A stretch of 23,208 nt of DNA from Methanoregula sp. (lineage in GTDB: Archaea > Halobacteriota > Methanomicrobia > Methanomicrobiales > Methanospirillaceae), in assembly GCA_028705545.1 (NCBI GenBank), contig JAQWDG010000005.1, positions 5,966-29,173 on the forward strand, in the 5' to 3' direction. Both the position numbers and the translations under genes were made by a program. Below the pieces are notes generated by a model. That model had not been told where the DNA came from and searched no databases. It saw only the letters and a program-made list of their open reading frames with translations. Below, piece by piece: positions 15,208-22,159 of this stretch (its first letter is position 1; every line of letters begins with the position of its first letter).

Positions 15208-15663
15208 ATGCACAAGAGTCCGGATCCGGCAATGCTGCAAAAGCGTGAGGCGCTCGCCCGGTTCCTCAATGTGGACAAAACGCAGCTCAGAGTTTCCAAC
15301 GGCCACCTGTACGGCTTCAAGGCGTTTTTCCATGGCAACGATGAGGCATACCTTGTCCTTACCGATGAGGAGTCCACAAAGGCTGCGGAGAATGCCGTGC
15401 AGGACAAACTCTGGCTGATCTCCCTGGAGACCCTCTTTGCCTATTTCGATATCAATGCATACCCGGCGGATCTCCTGGGAAAGCTCAAGACAAAGGAGAT
15501 CCGGCAGGCAAACGAGGAGATCAAAAAACTGATCTACCATACCTGCGGCATCGAGCCGCTCCGGCAGCGGATGCTTGCCCTTGGCAACCGTAAAAACCTG
15601 CTCGCCGATTACGACCAGGCCGAGAACATACAGGACGGGTTCTACATCTACCGCCTGTACTAA
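15208..15663 (+). CDS. Uncharacterised protein, 151 aa, with YLVLTDEE motif
   Basis: I do not recognise a characterised family. The product is soluble, with no signal or membrane segment. Residues ~47-80 read EAYLVLTDEESTKAAENAVQ followed by DKLWLISLETL; this resembles a motif (EYLVLTDEEAD..A..YI...LWAF) that I recall from many phage and plasmid hypothetical proteins, so a mobile-element origin is possible. The middle (residues ~90-115) is a charged helix, and the end (QDGFYIYRLY) resembles the C-terminus of the same phage family. A GGGGGAG site precedes the ATG by about 5 nt. The gene has its own TATA box and is probably monocistronic. Confidence 0.75.
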   Translation: MHKSPDPAMLQKREALARFLNVDKTQLRVSNGHLYGFKAFFHGNDEAYLVLTDEESTKAAENAVQDKLWLISLETLFAYFDINAYPADLLGKLKTKEIRQANEEIKKLIYHTCGIEPLRQRMLALGNRKNLLADYDQAENIQDGFYIYRLY

Positions 15664-15754
15664 TCCCGCGCCCGCTCAAAACTGCATCCTGTTTTTCCCA
15701 TCGTTTTCTGCCATACGGCTGTCGTTTTCCTAAAAACAATCCGTCGGTATCGAC

Positions 15755-15768
15755 CCGAAATAAATATA
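15755..15768 (+). promoter_or_regulatory. BRE-TATA promoter of the secreted protein gene
   Basis: CCGAAATAAATATA is a good archaeal BRE plus TATA match. Its centre is about 28 nt before the ATG at 15793, so transcription should begin at or within a few bases of the start codon: a leaderless mRNA. This agrees with the absence of a well-placed Shine-Dalgarno sequence. Confidence 0.6.
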
Positions 15769-15792
15769 CCCCCCGGAAGTTTACCTTCAGTC

Positions 15793-16518
15793 ATGAGCCT
15801 CAAATATCGCGTATGTTCGTCCCTGGTCCGGCCGGTTACGATCGTGGCGGTCCTTTTTGCCGCTGCCATGCTCCTGCCCGGGGCGCTTGCCGCCGATGAA
15901 TACTATACCGGCTACCTTGGCGATGTGATCGACCTGCACGGCTACTCCTATGGCGGCGGCAGCCAGGTCTACCTTTTCATGACCGGCCCGGGTCTCCCGA
16001 CAAACGGGGTGACCCTGACCGATGTCGGCCAGCGTGCCGACCAGGGACACTTCACCATCGTCGATCTTGACAGCCACCAGCAGTGGTCGATGAAATGGGA
16101 CACCTCACGGATCTGGAACGATATCGACCCGGGGACCTATCTCGTCTATGTGACCATGGAACCCGTGGACTATTCGCACCTCGGAGGCAGCGATTCTTAT
16201 AAGACGCTCTCCGTGTATCTCAAGGACGACAGTTCCCGTACCGGGAGCTCCAGCGTGTCGTACACGCTGAATCCCGAACTGCACAGCTCAACAGAACCCC
16301 AAACAACTGCAACACCGCTGCCGTCGGCAATAGTCCCGGCCCCCACGGTTCCCACGACCCCGGCCGCTGAGCCGACAACCCTCATTCCTCCCACAAACCC
16401 GCTGACAACGAGCCGTACCTCTGCGGCAACCCCTGCACCCCTGCCGGGTGTCCTTTCGGTTATTGCCGTCTTTGTCGTGGCCGGTATCCTGCTCTGCCGT
16501 CCGGCCCGCCGCCGGTAA
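15793..16518 (+). CDS. Secreted, Thr/Pro-rich surface protein with C-terminal membrane anchor
   Basis: The 241-residue product has a Sec signal peptide (residues 1-~33, hydrophobic core VTIVAVLFAAAMLLPGALA with likely cleavage after ALA), a beta-rich extracellular domain (~35-145; GDVIDLHGYSYGGGSQVYLF, TGPGLPTNGV, DPGTYLVYVTMEP), a Thr/Pro/Ala/Ser linker (~164-217) that is a likely O-glycosylation region, and a C-terminal hydrophobic segment (~219-236) ending in RPARRR. The domain resembles repeats in surface proteins of Methanomicrobiales that use the 'TGPnLPxNGV' signature; ligand unknown. The tail has the layout of archaeosortase-type sorting signals (motif, helix, basic end), but I do not see a clear PGF motif (it reads PLPGVLS). 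Confidence 0.85.
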   Translation: MSLKYRVCSSLVRPVTIVAVLFAAAMLLPGALAADEYYTGYLGDVIDLHGYSYGGGSQVYLFMTGPGLPTNGVTLTDVGQRADQGHFTIVDLDSHQQWSMKWDTSRIWNDIDPGTYLVYVTMEPVDYSHLGGSDSYKTLSVYLKDDSSRTGSSSVSYTLNPELHSSTEPQTTATPLPSAIVPAPTVPTTPAAEPTTLIPPTNPLTTSRTSAATPAPLPGVLSVIAVFVVAGILLCRPARRR

Positions 16519-16533
16519 CCCCTTCACCTGCCA

Positions 16534-16540
16534 TTTTTTT
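16534..16540 (+). terminator. T7 tract after the surface protein gene
   Basis: Seven T residues start 16 nt after the stop of the secreted protein gene; a plausible archaeal U-tract terminator. Confidence 0.45.
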
Positions 16541-16565
16541 CTGGCTCCCGTTTTCCCGATCGGGC

Positions 16566-16574
16566 AATTTATCA
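16566..16574 (+). promoter_or_regulatory. Possible TATA element for the TPR gene
   Basis: AATTTATCA lies about 31-39 nt before the ATG at 16605. It would give a leader of only about 8-10 nt containing GATAGGAT. The match to TATA consensus is moderate. Confidence 0.35.
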
Positions 16575-16604
16575 GATTGCGTGCGTATCACTCTATGATA
16601 GGAT

Positions 16605-17213
16605 ATGGACACTTCCGCACTGCTTGAAACGGCACGTCACCTGGCCCGGGTGGGACGGTATACCGATGCGATTGCAGAATACGACCGGATCCTTGCCGCC
16701 GATCCGGATAATACCTCAGCGCTCGAACAAAAGGGCGAGGTCTATTACATGCTCGGCCGGCATGAAGATGCCATCGCCTGTTACGATAAGGCCCTGGAAA
16801 AGAACCCCCACCTCATGACGACCTGGTACGAGAAAGGCTACACCCTCCGCAAGACCGGCCGGTTTGCCGAGGCAATCACCTGTTTCGAACGTGCCCTTGC
16901 CCTCGATCCCGACTACCTGCCCGCCCTCGCAAACAAGGGGTATGCCTTAAACGCCCTCGGGAAATACGAGGACGCCCTTGCCTGTTTCGACCGGATCCTC
17001 AAGGACAGTGCGAACAATATCCGTGCGCTGGTCTCCAAGGGGATTGCGCTCATGAACCTCGGCAGGAATACCGAGGCGCTTGCCGCGTTCGACCAGGCCG
17101 TCGGTTTTAACCCGATCAACTCGTTTGCCTGGAAGAACCGTGCCGAAGTCCTCGACCGCATGGGCCGGACCGCAGAGGCGAACGAGAGCCGCTGCCGTGT
17201 CATGGGCGTATAA
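16605..17213 (+). CDS. Tetratricopeptide repeat protein
   Basis: The 202-residue soluble product is built almost entirely of 34-residue TPR units: about residues 4-37, 38-71, 72-105, 106-139, 140-173, and a partial sixth at 174-202. Each shows the W/Y-x2-L/K-G ... A-x3-F/Y-x3-A/I-L-x-x-x-P spacing, for example GRHEDAIACYDKALEKNPHL. TPR arrays form a superhelical scaffold for protein binding; the partner is not indicated by the sequence. No signal peptide or membrane segment. The gene stands alone and is convergent with the mtr operon, separated by an A/T-rich terminator region. Confidence 0.92.
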   Translation: MDTSALLETARHLARVGRYTDAIAEYDRILAADPDNTSALEQKGEVYYMLGRHEDAIACYDKALEKNPHLMTTWYEKGYTLRKTGRFAEAITCFERALALDPDYLPALANKGYALNALGKYEDALACFDRILKDSANNIRALVSKGIALMNLGRNTEALAAFDQAVGFNPINSFAWKNRAEVLDRMGRTAEANESRCRVMGV

Positions 17214-17266
17214 AATTATCAGAAGCGACTTGCAGAACCGGGCAGGAACCCAAACCCACTTCTCTC

Positions 17267-17297
17267 TTTTTTTAAAAACCAAAAACACGAAAAAAAA
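17267..17297. terminator. Bidirectional A/T-rich terminator between the TPR gene and mtrH
   Basis: T7 at 17267-17273 serves the plus strand (TPR gene), while A5 (17274-17278), A5 (17281-17285) and A8 (17290-17297) become three consecutive U-tracts on the minus strand directly after the mtrH stop (17303). Multiple U-tracts are typical of strong archaeal terminators. Confidence 0.65.
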
Positions 17298-17302
17298 TAG
17301 AT

Positions 17303-18340
17303 TTAGATAAGTTTGAAAATCGGGTGGCTTTCCGATTTGCACTCGATCCCGAGCTGGCGGGTAGCCTCAAGGATGGTGATATCCGAGTAGGCCTGTGCGG
17401 TGATCATTGCTTCGACGTTCTCGATAGGTCCGTACATGATGAGGTCGGCACCGAGCGTGCTTGCAATCATGTTGCAGCCGATATCGGGTGCGGACCAGGC
17501 AGCCTGCTTGATGCCCTCGATACCGCCGAGATAGTGGTGGGACATCTGTTCGAGCAGGACGTCCTTGCCCTCATATCCTGCAGCGAGCTGGGACGGGGTC
17601 TTCTTGGTGCCCTTCCAGCGCTTGAGCCAGGTCCAGGAGACCGTCATGTTGTGGTATGCACCACCGGTCGGGTACCCGTGGATAGCTTTGCAGGCAAGGA
17701 TCTCACGGTAGGAACCACCGGAGCCAAGGCCGAGCGGGGTTGCCGCAGTATCCAGAATCGGGCGCTTGATGCCGCAGTAGTCTGCAATCTCAAGCATACC
17801 CTTGGTCTGTCCTGCAACGCCGCCTTCGGTGAGCACTTTCTCACGGCCGGCGACGGACGGGTCTGCCGGGTTGAAAGCGAGCACAATTGCAGCGTCTACG
17901 TCGCTGTTCTTGAGTGCCTCAATGCTCTCGGGCAGGATCGAACCGTTGATCGAGTTGTAGATCGCACGGTTTGCAAGGCCGACTTCGGTCACGTACTCGC
18001 ATGCGTGGGCGAGCGCCTTTGGGACCGACGAGTCCATCAGGAACGCAGTCTTGTTGTCGATGGAATCGAACCACGAGAAGTAGCTCTCGAAGGCTTCTCC
18101 GTATTCCGCAATAATCTGGATGAAATGCGGAACACCGGTCATGTCAGAGAGTACCTGACAGCGGTTCCAGAGTGCTTCTGCTTTTGCCTTGTCAATCTTC
18201 CCGGTCTTGTCGTCAAGCACGCACTCGTGCTTGTTGTAGAAGATTGAAGCACCCAATACGGTCGGGTATTCACCGGGCTGTCCACCGATTTTGGTGCCGT
18301 TGAAATCCCAGACACTCTGTTCTTTTTCAAACTTGAACAT
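17303..18340 (-). CDS. mtrH: Tetrahydromethanopterin S-methyltransferase subunit H
   Basis: MtrH is the peripheral cytoplasmic subunit that transfers the methyl group from N5-methyl-tetrahydro(sarcina)methanopterin to the cob(I)amide carried by MtrA. The 345-residue product has the family N-terminus (EKEQSVWDFNGTKIGGQPGE), the TIM-barrel motifs TEVGLANRAIYNSINGSI, DAAIVLAFNPADPSV, ILDTAATPLGLGSGG and the end SESHPIFKLI. It is about 30 residues longer than MtrH of other orders as I recall it (~310-316); the excess lies near residues 245-280. It has a strong ribosome binding site (GGAGGTG) 16 nt after mtrA and is the last gene of the operon. Confidence 0.96.
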   Translation of the reverse strand: MFKFEKEQSVWDFNGTKIGGQPGEYPTVLGASIFYNKHECVLDDKTGKIDKAKAEALWNRCQVLSDMTGVPHFIQIIAEYGEAFESYFSWFDSIDNKTAFLMDSSVPKALAHACEYVTEVGLANRAIYNSINGSILPESIEALKNSDVDAAIVLAFNPADPSVAGREKVLTEGGVAGQTKGMLEIADYCGIKRPILDTAATPLGLGSGGSYREILACKAIHGYPTGGAYHNMTVSWTWLKRWKGTKKTPSQLAAGYEGKDVLLEQMSHHYLGGIEGIKQAAWSAPDIGCNMIASTLGADLIMYGPIENVEAMITAQAYSDITILEATRQLGIECKSESHPIFKLI

Positions 18341-18356
18341 GTTATTTACACCTCCA

Positions 18357-19097
18357 TTACACCAATGCCATCAATTTCGAGAGCATAAACAACAGCATAA
18401 TAAATACGATTACGCCTGCCATGAGGCCGTACAGTATGCCGATGTCGCGCCCGATCTTTCTCCCAACACGCTGTGCCACTTCTGCATCCACGAATTCGAG
18501 GCGCTTCTCGATCTTGTCGAGACGCTTCTCGATCTCGAGGAACTGGGGGTTTGCTCCCGCAGCAGCGACTTCAGCTCCGCCGGCCGCCGCTTCCTTGACT
18601 TCGACGACCATGGCGTCCGCGGCAAACGCGCCGGGATCCTTGGCCTTGAGTTCGCTTATCTTGGCCTTGATGGCGGAGAGGTCCTCGGACTCCATGATGT
18701 TGACAATGGAGACCTGTTCCTGGAAGCGCTTGATCGCCGCGTCATTGAGGTTTTCAATGAAGGGGATAGCACCTTCAGCTCCGACGATCCTGCCGTCTTT
18801 CACGCCGCCCTTGTGGAGAGCGATTAAAGACTGAGCGGAGAGGTGGCCCTTGACTTCGGTACCACAGAGGAGCACGAACCTGATGTTGGGGTTGGCGATG
18901 TAGTTGGCGATGACCTTTTCGAGACCGAGGTTCTCGGTCTTACAGGAACCGCACATAGCGGCGCCTGCATCGCAGATACCCTGTTCGTCGAGGTGAGAGC
19001 CCATGGTGATAACAGCGACGCAGCTGTTTGCGTCTCCCGTGTGGAAGTCACCCTTAACGAGTGGCCATCCGCTTGCCGGTGATTTCTTGTCCGCCAT
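18357..19097 (-). CDS. mtrA: Mtr corrinoid subunit A fused to an MtrG-like C-terminus (MtrA-MtrG)
   Basis: Residues 1-~170 are the MtrA corrinoid domain, which carries the methyl group between MtrH and coenzyme M: SGWPLVKGDFHTGDANSCVA, then DAGAAMCGSCKTENLGLEKV and FVLLCGTEVKGHLSAQSL, with His85 at the position of the cobalt-associated histidine (His84 in Methanothermobacter). After an Ala/Gly/Glu linker, residues ~183-246 read as MtrG: FLEIEKRLDKIEKRLEFVDA, EVAQRVGRKIGRDIGILYG, then one transmembrane helix. Ordinary MtrA ends with its own single helix and MtrG is a separate ~75-85-residue protein; here one frame supplies both, without frameshift. It starts 1 nt after mtrB and has no separate mtrG after it. 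Confidence 0.93.
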   Translation of the reverse strand: MADKKSPASGWPLVKGDFHTGDANSCVAVITMGSHLDEQGICDAGAAMCGSCKTENLGLEKVIANYIANPNIRFVLLCGTEVKGHLSAQSLIALHKGGVKDGRIVGAEGAIPFIENLNDAAIKRFQEQVSIVNIMESEDLSAIKAKISELKAKDPGAFAADAMVVEVKEAAAGGAEVAAAGANPQFLEIEKRLDKIEKRLEFVDAEVAQRVGRKIGRDIGILYGLMAGVIVFIMLLFMLSKLMALV

Positions 19098-19098
19098 T

Positions 19099-19392
19099 TT
19101 AGCTCACCTTGATCAGCTGGAATGCAATGACTCCTGCAATGAGTAGTCCGATTGCAAGCCCGTACCAGAACGCATTGATGCTGCCGCCGACTGCGAGCGT
19201 CTTTTCACGCCCGGGGAAGGATGCAACGTAGTTCCCTTCTCCGGAGAGCATGTTGACGAGATCGTCAGTGGATGCTTCGAGTACGGCTACCTTGTCAAGC
19301 ACCGGGGAGAGCGATTCTCCTGCGGTCGTGATCGTGCCGACCATCGGGTCGGAAACAAGGCCGAATTCCGGAAGAACAATGACGTATGCCAT
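19099..19392 (-). CDS. mtrB: Tetrahydromethanopterin S-methyltransferase subunit B
   Basis: MtrB is a small single-pass subunit of the Mtr complex. The 97-residue product has a short N-terminal strand segment (VLPEFGLVSDPMVGTI), a helical middle (LDKVAVLEASTDDLVNMLSG), the PGREKTLAVGGSINAFWYG motif leading into the membrane, and one transmembrane helix at ~74-94. Length agrees with the family (about 100-108). It is 2 nt from mtrC and 1 nt from mtrA, so it is tightly coupled to both. Confidence 0.94.
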   Translation of the reverse strand: MAYVIVLPEFGLVSDPMVGTITTAGESLSPVLDKVAVLEASTDDLVNMLSGEGNYVASFPGREKTLAVGGSINAFWYGLAIGLLIAGVIAFQLIKVS

Positions 19393-19394
19393 GA

Positions 19395-20246
19395 TTAGTG
19401 TCCCTCCACGTCAGGAATCGGTTTTGCGTCGAGCCATGCATATGCGTCGCGCTTCGAGAGCTCTATGTACTGACAGTAGGTGTATACCCAGCCAATCAGT
19501 GCAATGAGGAGCGAGATGATAGCAGCGCCGGCGCTGATGAGCGCAAACGACATGACAGCTGCAACGATCATGGACAGGAAGCCGCACTCAGCGGTGAGCA
19601 TGAGCATCCGGTCCTGTTTCCAGCCGGGGCCGAGGCACGCGTTGAACGGGTGCTGGACGGCGATCGAGCCGAGCAGGAATGCGACTGCCACAAGGCCGCC
19701 TCCGATGAAGGAGACCTGGTAGCTGGGCATGGAGATCATGCCAAAGAGCGTGACCGAGCCGGTGGTAAGTCCCGTGAACGTGAAGCTGCCGGTGATGAGC
19801 ACTGCAAAGCCCATAAGGGTGAGTGCCCCGACGACTGCGAGTTCAGTGAGCGACTGGATCATTACCGGGATCTTCATGTTGAGGACCTCGTTTGCGAGGT
19901 ACCCGAGGATGAGACCGATCACGGCTGCAAGGATGAGCGCGACGATGGGTGCTGCATTGCCGAACTTGGTTGCAAGGAGCATTGCAATGACACCGGAACC
20001 GAATGCGATCATACCCGCTGACGGGACACCGGTACCGATACCGTAGCTGCACAGCACCTTGATGGTGTGGCTGCCCCAGATGAGGGCTGCAACGACGGCA
20101 AGGCCGCCGAAGAACGAGAAGTACGCGGTGTTGGTGTACACATTGAGATAAGAGAGGTACAGGCACACGATCGTGGCGATAAGGCCGGCGATCATAATCT
20201 TCTGGTGCGGGATGCCTCCTTCGATTACTTCAACTTTTACGGTCAT
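19395..20246 (-). CDS. mtrC: Tetrahydromethanopterin S-methyltransferase subunit C
   Basis: MtrC is one of the three polytopic subunits (C, D, E) that form the membrane part of the Na+-translocating methyltransferase. The 283-residue product is highly hydrophobic with about seven to eight helices; family features include HQKIMIAGLIATIVCLYLSY at the start, GIGTGVPSAGMIAFGSGVIA, the loop VQHPFNACLGPGWKQDRMLM and the cytoplasmic tail ELSKRDAYAWLDAKPIPDVE. It starts 9 nt after mtrD and is followed by mtrB after 2 nt. Confidence 0.95.
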   Translation of the reverse strand: MTVKVEVIEGGIPHQKIMIAGLIATIVCLYLSYLNVYTNTAYFSFFGGLAVVAALIWGSHTIKVLCSYGIGTGVPSAGMIAFGSGVIAMLLATKFGNAAPIVALILAAVIGLILGYLANEVLNMKIPVMIQSLTELAVVGALTLMGFAVLITGSFTFTGLTTGSVTLFGMISMPSYQVSFIGGGLVAVAFLLGSIAVQHPFNACLGPGWKQDRMLMLTAECGFLSMIVAAVMSFALISAGAAIISLLIALIGWVYTYCQYIELSKRDAYAWLDAKPIPDVEGH

Positions 20247-20255
20247 TTCAACACC

Positions 20256-21089
20256 TCAGATCAGGACGATAAGGATCGCCACAAGACCGCAGAGCGCCGA
20301 TGCAACCGCCGATGCGACGACCGACCGGGGCCACCTCTTGAACTTGGGGTCGTGCGGACCCTCGATGGTTCCCGTAATGTTGTACGCCGTAAGCACTGCG
20401 TTCACGAGGAACAGACCGATAGCGAACATGCCTGCTGTGGCAACGGCGATCGGAAGTATCTGTGCCGCGGATGCGTTCATGACGGTGGGGAGCGTTGCCT
20501 TGTAGAGGTCGAGGAGCTCGATGTAGATGAGTGTACCGCCGGCACCACCAAGGATACCTCCGATAACACCGCCGACAAACGAGACGAACGGCAGGCCGTG
20601 GCCTTCTGTTCCCTGGGACTTGTATTCAGGCTGGCTGTCCCCGGTGATCGGGTCCTTTAATACCTTGCCTGATGCTGCAGGGATACCCATACCGAAGACG
20701 TAGACGAAGTTCACCATCATACAGGTGATGGCCATCATCAGTCCGCCGCCGATACCGCCGGTGATCACTGCGATGAGAAGTCCCTGGTCTGCTGCCCAGG
20801 CGCCGCCGAAGAGACCGGCAAGGCCTGCACCTGCTGCGAGCATGGCGACACCGGTTGCGATACCAGGTGCCTGGCCCATTGCAGCGGGAGCGCCGCCGAC
20901 CGGCACGAAGTGCACACCGAACCCGATCAGGACGCCGCCGATGACAATGCCGATCAGGGCCGCAAGGCCGAGCGTGGGCGAGACATAGTAGCCAATCCCG
21001 AGAAGGATGATGAGCAGGACGATACCGACGACCATGGCGGTCGGGTTGAAGATTGCCCCGGTCTGGGGCTTTGCTGCGACTGCGGTCAT
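20256..21089 (-). CDS. mtrD: Tetrahydromethanopterin S-methyltransferase subunit D
   Basis: MtrD is a polytopic membrane subunit of Mtr. The 277-residue product has about six to seven hydrophobic segments with glycine-rich helices, including VGIVLLIILLGIGYYVSPTL, GVHFVPVGGAPAAMGQAPGI, the loop PAASGKVLKDPITGDSQPEY with TEGHGLPFVSFVGGVIGG after it, and the C-terminal cytoplasmic-side motif GPHDPKFKRWPRSVV. It is somewhat longer than homologues of other orders (about 233-250 as I recall). Its ATG overlaps the mtrE stop (ATGA on the minus strand at 21089-21086). Confidence 0.95.
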   Translation of the reverse strand: MTAVAAKPQTGAIFNPTAMVVGIVLLIILLGIGYYVSPTLGLAALIGIVIGGVLIGFGVHFVPVGGAPAAMGQAPGIATGVAMLAAGAGLAGLFGGAWAADQGLLIAVITGGIGGGLMMAITCMMVNFVYVFGMGIPAASGKVLKDPITGDSQPEYKSQGTEGHGLPFVSFVGGVIGGILGGAGGTLIYIELLDLYKATLPTVMNASAAQILPIAVATAGMFAIGLFLVNAVLTAYNITGTIEGPHDPKFKRWPRSVVASAVASALCGLVAILIVLI

Positions 21090-21988
21090 GGTGCTGCCTC
21101 CTTTGCGGGTGCAGTGTACGGGCCGTAGTTCTTGCGTGCCCAGACTTCCATGTACCTGTCGATGATAGTGAAGACGAGGATGATTAAGATACCGACAATG
21201 ATCGCACCCCAGCCGGCGCCGACCTTCTCGAAGAGAATGGTACGCCAGAGTTCAAGGAATACGATAAGGCCAAAGCACAGGCCCGATGCGGGTCCGCCGA
21301 ACTTTGCGGTGAAGAACCCGTTGTCGATGGAGTTGCGCTCGCCGGCTTCAGCATACCGGACAATGTTGCCCGATGCCGAGATTGGGACACCTGCACCGAA
21401 CTTCTGGTTCTGGTACTGGCGTTCCTTGCCGTAGTACGGGTTGCCGGTGGCAGACCCTGCAGCTCCGAGTGCGATTCCCCAGATGAACCCGAGCAGCGGC
21501 AGCGGGAACGGATGTCCCAGAGCGGCGTTGATCAGGTAACAGATGGTGACAGTACAGAAAATTGCTACAAAAGCATGAGCCATGGCGACGGTGGTCATGG
21601 ACTTTAAGATGTCCACGTAGACCGGCTGGCCGAACTTCGCGAGACTTGACGTCCTGCCCAGGTATGCGGTTGTCGCATAGATTCCCTGAACAAATACGGC
21701 AAGCAACGAGCCCAGGACAATTGCAAGGACTGCGTTGACGTGCATGGCGAGAAACGCCCATGCAAGTCCTGCGCCAAGAGCACACCAGAGTGCGTATGCC
21801 GGGGGTTCGCCCGCAACCGCCTTGTTGAAGATACGGTGCACGAAACCCATCTGCGGTGCGAGCTGAACCTGTGAGTTCGGGTCACCCTGGGACCCGATGT
21901 TGGATTCAGTATCTTCCGCGGAACCGGCTACGGTGGCAAGAGCTCCTGCCAATGCAGTAATTCCTATGCCAAATACTATTTGTTCCAT
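21086..21988 (-). CDS. mtrE: Tetrahydromethanopterin S-methyltransferase subunit E
   Basis: MtrE is the first gene of the operon and the subunit linked to Na+ translocation and methyl transfer to coenzyme M. The 300-residue product has about six to seven hydrophobic segments (near 2-22, 65-106, 132-154, 162-180, 234-252, 258-277). Family features are IGSQGDPNSQVQLAPQMGFV, the loop YYGKERQYQNQKFGAGVPIS and NSIDNGFFTAKFGGPASGLC. The loop begins ATGNPYYG: Asn183 stands where I recall Asp (STGDVHYG) in other methanogens. A strong GGAGGAGG ribosome binding site lies 4 nt before the ATG. Confidence 0.95.
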   Translation of the reverse strand: MEQIVFGIGITALAGALATVAGSAEDTESNIGSQGDPNSQVQLAPQMGFVHRIFNKAVAGEPPAYALWCALGAGLAWAFLAMHVNAVLAIVLGSLLAVFVQGIYATTAYLGRTSSLAKFGQPVYVDILKSMTTVAMAHAFVAIFCTVTICYLINAALGHPFPLPLLGFIWGIALGAAGSATGNPYYGKERQYQNQKFGAGVPISASGNIVRYAEAGERNSIDNGFFTAKFGGPASGLCFGLIVFLELWRTILFEKVGAGWGAIIVGILIILVFTIIDRYMEVWARKNYGPYTAPAKEAAP

Positions 21989-22003
21989 TTAGCCTCCTCC
22001 CTG

Positions 22004-22017
22004 CGTGCGAATGCACG
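22004..22017 (-). promoter_or_regulatory. Small hairpin in the mtr leader next to the ribosome binding site
   Basis: CGTGC and GCACG form a 5-bp stem with a 4-base loop, ending 3 nt before the GGAGGAGG site of mtrE (21993-22000). Its position could affect ribosome access, but the stem is short and this is only a structural observation. Confidence 0.35.
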
Positions 22018-22129
22018 AGAGTATTCAAAATGCAATGCCACGCACATCGAGTTAAAACTCTTTGTGGTTAGTGTAAAATTAGTGAGATCTTGATTAAAAG
22101 GTTTCGAAATCATTTGCAGAAAATCGGGG

Positions 22130-22139
22130 TATTTATAGC
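22130..22139 (-). promoter_or_regulatory. TATA box of the mtr operon (candidate)
   Basis: On the minus strand the sequence reads GCTATAAATA, a good TATA match, 142-151 nt upstream of the mtrE ATG. It predicts a transcription start near 22107 and a leader of about 118 nt. The same bases read GTATTTATAG on the plus strand, so the element could also act toward the GNAT side. Confidence 0.45.
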
Positions 22140-22159
22140 CCGAATTATTAAACCGGGTC

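Noticed and set aside
17324..18247. 307-codon plus-strand open frame opposite mtrH
   Set aside because: Antisense to a certain gene; no start signals or domain match. The mirrored codon bias explains the length.
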